Shown: positions 48,337 through 50,930 of the stretch, piece after piece
Layout of the letters: each line of letters begins with the position of its first letter
How positions within the stretch are numbered: position 1 is the stretch's first letter
Assembly (NCBI GenBank): GCA_002689135.1
Contig: NZEU01000015.1
Location: 1-50,930, forward strand
DNA: 50,930 nucleotides
DNA from: Porticoccaceae bacterium
GTDB lineage: Bacteria > Pseudomonadota > Gammaproteobacteria > Pseudomonadales > Porticoccaceae
Reading direction: 5' to 3'
The notes under the pieces: model-generated
The model's input: only the letters and a program-made list of their open reading frames with translations
Told to the model about the DNA's origin: nothing
Database searches by the model: none
Position numbers and translations under genes: made by a program

Positions 48337-48872
48337 TGGGTAAATATTTTTCACACTTTCCTACAATGTTTTATGACGCAGTGCAAGACGGCACTTCATC
48401 ACCTAAAGTAGTCACTGATATATTAAGACGTGTCAAAGTTAGAAATGAGATTAGAAATAATGTTGCTGCCTTTTCATCTTACAGAGTACCAGCAGGTGAA
48501 AGACCTGAAGATGTATCATATAAGTTTTATGGTACGGTTGACTATTACTGGATTGTTTTATTAATGAACAATATTAAAGATAGATTTTACGACTGGCCAT
48601 TATCAGAGCAACAATTTAATGATTATGTTAATGGCAAATACACAAACCCAAACGCTGCTCATCACTATGAAGTATCACAAACAAGTGGTCCTACTTCTTC
48701 ATTAGATAATTCACACTTGATAGAAGTAAACAGCACAGAATCAGGTGCAAGTACCGTAACCAATTACGAGTACGAGAGAAGAGAGCAAGATAAGAAAAGT
48801 TTAATTAAGATATTAAAACCAGAATATATTTCAGAATTTGTAGAAGAGTTTAAAAACTTGATAGGAGATTAA
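48336..48872 (+). CDS. 53: Baseplate wedge protein gp53
   Basis: A 178-residue protein with the gp53 signature: FSHFPTMFYD near the N-terminus, then RPEDVSYKFYGTVDYYWIVL and LMNN (a LysM-like fold), and YDWPLSEQQFNDYVNGKY. gp53 joins baseplate wedges around the hub. Length near T4 gp53 (196). It ends 1 nt before gp27. Confidence 0.85.
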   Translation: MGKYFSHFPTMFYDAVQDGTSSPKVVTDILRRVKVRNEIRNNVAAFSSYRVPAGERPEDVSYKFYGTVDYYWIVLLMNNIKDRFYDWPLSEQQFNDYVNGKYTNPNAAHHYEVSQTSGPTSSLDNSHLIEVNSTESGASTVTNYEYERREQDKKSLIKILKPEYISEFVEEFKNLIGD

Positions 48873-48873
48873 A

Positions 48874-50376
48874 GTGAGTCAGTTAACTTATGATGAAAAC
48901 AATCTACAATACGCAGGCGAATTTAGAATTTCAGAAATCGCCATATTCAATGTATATGGCAATGTAGCGGGTATTGCTACAGCCAGTGCTGAGTTATCAA
49001 TCTACGAAGATATAGAACAAAATTTTATTACAGGTAATTTAACCTTTGTTGATACAGAGGATTTAGTTAACAAATTACCTATATTAGGACAAGAGTACCT
49101 AGAGTTTAAAGTTAGAACACCATTAAAATCAACATACGGCGAAGGTGAATATGATTTTACAAATACACGAATGGCAGTTTACAAGTGTACAAAAGAAAGA
49201 CTAAACTCTAACACACAACAAGTTTCACTAGACTTCATATCAACAGAGGCAATCAAAGATTCAAATACAAAGATTAGTAGAGCATTTGATGGTCCTTATG
49301 ATGACGCTGTTGCAAAGACATTTAAAAATACATGGGGATTAAATAGTAAGAAAAAGTTTTATGTACAACCAACGCAAGGTAATTTTAAGTTTGTTGCACC
49401 TAATACAAGACCTACTGATTTAATGAACATGATTGCTAGTCGTGCTGTGCCTAAAACAAGTATTGCACCTGGTTATTTCTTTTATGAAAATGGTCAAGGT
49501 TTTCACTTTAGAAGTATTGATAGTTTCTTCTTTATGGCAAAGTCAGAGGGTCTTGCACCTCATCCTGAGATGTTTGAATATTTTGCAGATAGTGAGACGG
49601 CAAGAGGTCTAAACAATCCAAGAGACAATCCTATGTCACAGATGAGAACGGTAAAGAGTTTTAAAGTATTACCTCAAAACGATTTAATTACAGGTCAACG
49701 AACAGGTACATATGCGTCAAAACTAATTACACATGATCAATACAACAAGACATTTAAGGAACATGAATATAATTACATTGATGATTATATAAGAACACCG
49801 CATTTAGAAAAAGATGACGCAATGACAGATCAAGCAGAGTATCGTGGTTTCATACCTCAGGCACACTATGACTTTAATGATACAGAAACAACAAATACAA
49901 GAAGTCAAGGATCAGCATACAAATACCTATCAGACTATTCAGACGCAAGAATTATGGTACAATCAAATACAGCCAATATACACAATTCAAACATGAAAGA
50001 GGGTTACAAAGTAAGTGAATATGTACAGAGAAGAAAGAACATATTAGGTACAATGAATGCCTTACAATGTGAACTAGAAACACATGGTAATACGCATTTA
50101 AATATAGGACATATTATACGAATAAACGTACCTAGAGCAGGTAGAAACAAATTCGGCATAAAGAGTGCAGACCACGACAAATACCTTACAGGACGGTGGC
50201 TAATCACCGCTATTAGACATAGTTTTAACATTGCTGATCAGATACACACAATGGCTCTTACTTGTATTAAAGAGACTTATAAGACACCTCTATACGAGAA
50301 AGCGTCACCTCTTCAAATATCAGTAAAAGATGAAGGTAAACCAGTAAATCTCTATGACGATTCGCAGTACGATTAA
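48874..50376 (+). CDS. 27: Baseplate hub protein gp27-like
   Basis: A 500-residue hub protein beginning at GTG (48874), preceded by TAGGAGATT. Beta-rich domains with the hub pattern: FRISEIAIFNVYG, AELSIYEDIEQNFITGNLTF, LPILGQEYLEFKVRTPL, then a longer C-terminal part. T4 gp27 (391) forms the cup that holds gp5. This protein is longer, as in other marine T4-like phages. Confidence 0.8.
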   Translation: MSQLTYDENNLQYAGEFRISEIAIFNVYGNVAGIATASAELSIYEDIEQNFITGNLTFVDTEDLVNKLPILGQEYLEFKVRTPLKSTYGEGEYDFTNTRMAVYKCTKERLNSNTQQVSLDFISTEAIKDSNTKISRAFDGPYDDAVAKTFKNTWGLNSKKKFYVQPTQGNFKFVAPNTRPTDLMNMIASRAVPKTSIAPGYFFYENGQGFHFRSIDSFFFMAKSEGLAPHPEMFEYFADSETARGLNNPRDNPMSQMRTVKSFKVLPQNDLITGQRTGTYASKLITHDQYNKTFKEHEYNYIDDYIRTPHLEKDDAMTDQAEYRGFIPQAHYDFNDTETTNTRSQGSAYKYLSDYSDARIMVQSNTANIHNSNMKEGYKVSEYVQRRKNILGTMNALQCELETHGNTHLNIGHIIRINVPRAGRNKFGIKSADHDKYLTGRWLITAIRHSFNIADQIHTMALTCIKETYKTPLYEKASPLQISVKDEGKPVNLYDDSQYD

Positions 50377-50563
50377 AAACATCAAGGCAGCTCTTAATAG
50401 GCTGGGAGACTCATTGCGAGTTGCGCCAAAAAAATTTTTGACTAAAGACTATGATAGCGGCCTAATGATAGACAATGATAGTAAGACATTACAGCAGAAA
50501 CGTGAGAAAACCACAATAGATAGTAGTACTTACATAAGGCAACATACAACACAGAGAGATTAA
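50354..50563 (+). CDS. Small hypothetical protein between gp27 and gp5
   Basis: A 69-residue basic protein overlapping the end of gp27 by 23 nt. Lys/Arg-rich N-terminal half, polar C-terminus, no cysteine. No family recognised. Probably accessory to the hub by location. Confidence 0.55.
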   Translation: MTIRSTIKNIKAALNRLGDSLRVAPKKFLTKDYDSGLMIDNDSKTLQQKREKTTIDSSTYIRQHTTQRD

Positions 50564-50575
50564 CCTCAGAGACAT

Positions 50576-50785
50576 ATGAAAGAATATATCAACAAACACA
50601 TGAACGAGATAGGTCCCAGAGTAGATATGAAAGATAGAGCAACCTCAAAGACCCTCGAATCTTTGCCTGGTCTAGTGCTTCGCACCGCGGCTCGCTTTCT
50701 AGTAATAAATACTTACATTAAAAATACGGAAAAAAACAATAGCTTGACTGGATCAAATACGGTCATTTATGGGAATTTTTTATGA
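50576..50785 (+). CDS. Small hypothetical protein with locally unusual composition
   Basis: A 69-residue ORF ending 4 nt inside gp5. Codons around 50655-50705 (CCT GGT CTA ... CGC ACC GCG GCT CGC) are richer in GC than elsewhere in the window. A CAAAGA/TCTTTG hairpin precedes them. Not recognised. It could be real or a spurious ORF over an RNA element. Confidence 0.4.
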   Translation: MKEYINKHMNEIGPRVDMKDRATSKTLESLPGLVLRTAARFLVINTYIKNTEKNNSLTGSNTVIYGNFL

Positions 50786-50930
50786 GTACTAATAGTTTTT
50801 TAGGCAGAGACGGTTTTACATGGTTTGTTGGTGTTGTAGAAGATCGCCATGATCCAGAGAAACTAGGCAGAGTAAGAGTAAGATGTCTAGGCTATCACAC
50901 AAAAAATAAGACAGACCTACCCACAGCAGA
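50782..50930 (+). CDS. 5: Start of baseplate hub lysozyme gp5-like protein (partial)
   Basis: The ORF begins at ATG 50782 and runs off the window. The visible 49 residues (MSTNSFLGRDGFTWFVGVVE and DRHDPEKLGRVRVRCLGYHT) are the OB-fold N-terminal domain shared by gp5 and VgrG proteins. It follows the gp27-linked genes, as expected. Whether the lysozyme domain is present cannot be seen. Confidence 0.85.
   Translation, partial: MSTNSFLGRDGFTWFVGVVEDRHDPEKLGRVRVRCLGYHTKNKTDLPTA

Noticed and set aside
50640-50700. tRNA-like T-arm (AAAGA CCCTCGAA TCTTT)
   Set aside because: The loop is 8 nt, acceptor and anticodon stems cannot be drawn, and no CCA-adjacent stem is found.

Overview
The window is a contiguous piece of a marine T4-like myovirus genome. 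It is AT-rich, every gene lies on the + strand, and genes are packed end to end with many ATGA/TAATG overlaps. The T4 core is recognisable: gp61 primase, NrdA/NrdB and a glutaredoxin, gp33, gp59, gp32, gp4, and a baseplate/tail block (gp54, gp26/51, tape measure, gp48, gp53, gp27, start of gp5). AT content, gene style and absence of photosynthesis genes suggest a phage of a heterotrophic marine bacterium, possibly a SAR11-type alphaproteobacterium. The host assignment is inference.

Layout. 1-4330: exported, membrane and coiled-coil proteins, including a secreted Glu-rich protein and a gene ending in a ten-A run that reads into a membrane anchor in the -1 frame. 4334-10669: primase, ribonucleotide reductase, a 2OG-Fe(II) oxygenase and a RuvC-like nuclease. 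10656-23504: a large sugar/surface-glycan island with methyltransferase, 2OG hydroxylase, radical SAM/SPASM protein, asparagine-synthetase-like amidotransferase, a PLP sugar 3-dehydrase with His at the usual Lys position, GDP-mannose 4,6-dehydratase, cupin, three DxD glycosyltransferases and three GT-B-like proteins. 23588-39298: small accessory genes, including a 2H phosphoesterase, several lipoproteins, glutaredoxin, SprT-like metalloprotein, two peptidoglycan hydrolases, a Dps-like protein and a PD-(D/E)XK exonuclease. 39312-42445: replication/late-transcription block gp33-gp59-gp32. 42453-50930: head completion and baseplate/tail genes.

Regulation. Two promoter types recur. One is sigma70-like (TTGACA/17 bp/TATAAT), the other the T4-type late box NATAAATA. 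In many cases an ATG lies at or very near the predicted transcription start. For four late boxes the spacing to ATG is exactly 5 nt, which would place AUG at +1, so leaderless mRNAs are predicted. Strong hairpins follow gp32 and the gene ending at 29453.

The most notable signals are: a probable programmed -1 frameshift joining gp26 to a start-codon-less gp51-like ORF (U UUU UUU, stop immediately after, hairpin 10 nt downstream); the A10 slippage site near 1661; a phage-borne GDP-4-keto-3,6-dideoxyhexose route; and the leaderless promoter architecture. There is no stretch over 300 bases without a gene. The longest gap, 30022-30231, holds inverted repeats, a promoter and a leader peptide. No tRNA, CRISPR array or insertion sequence was recognised.
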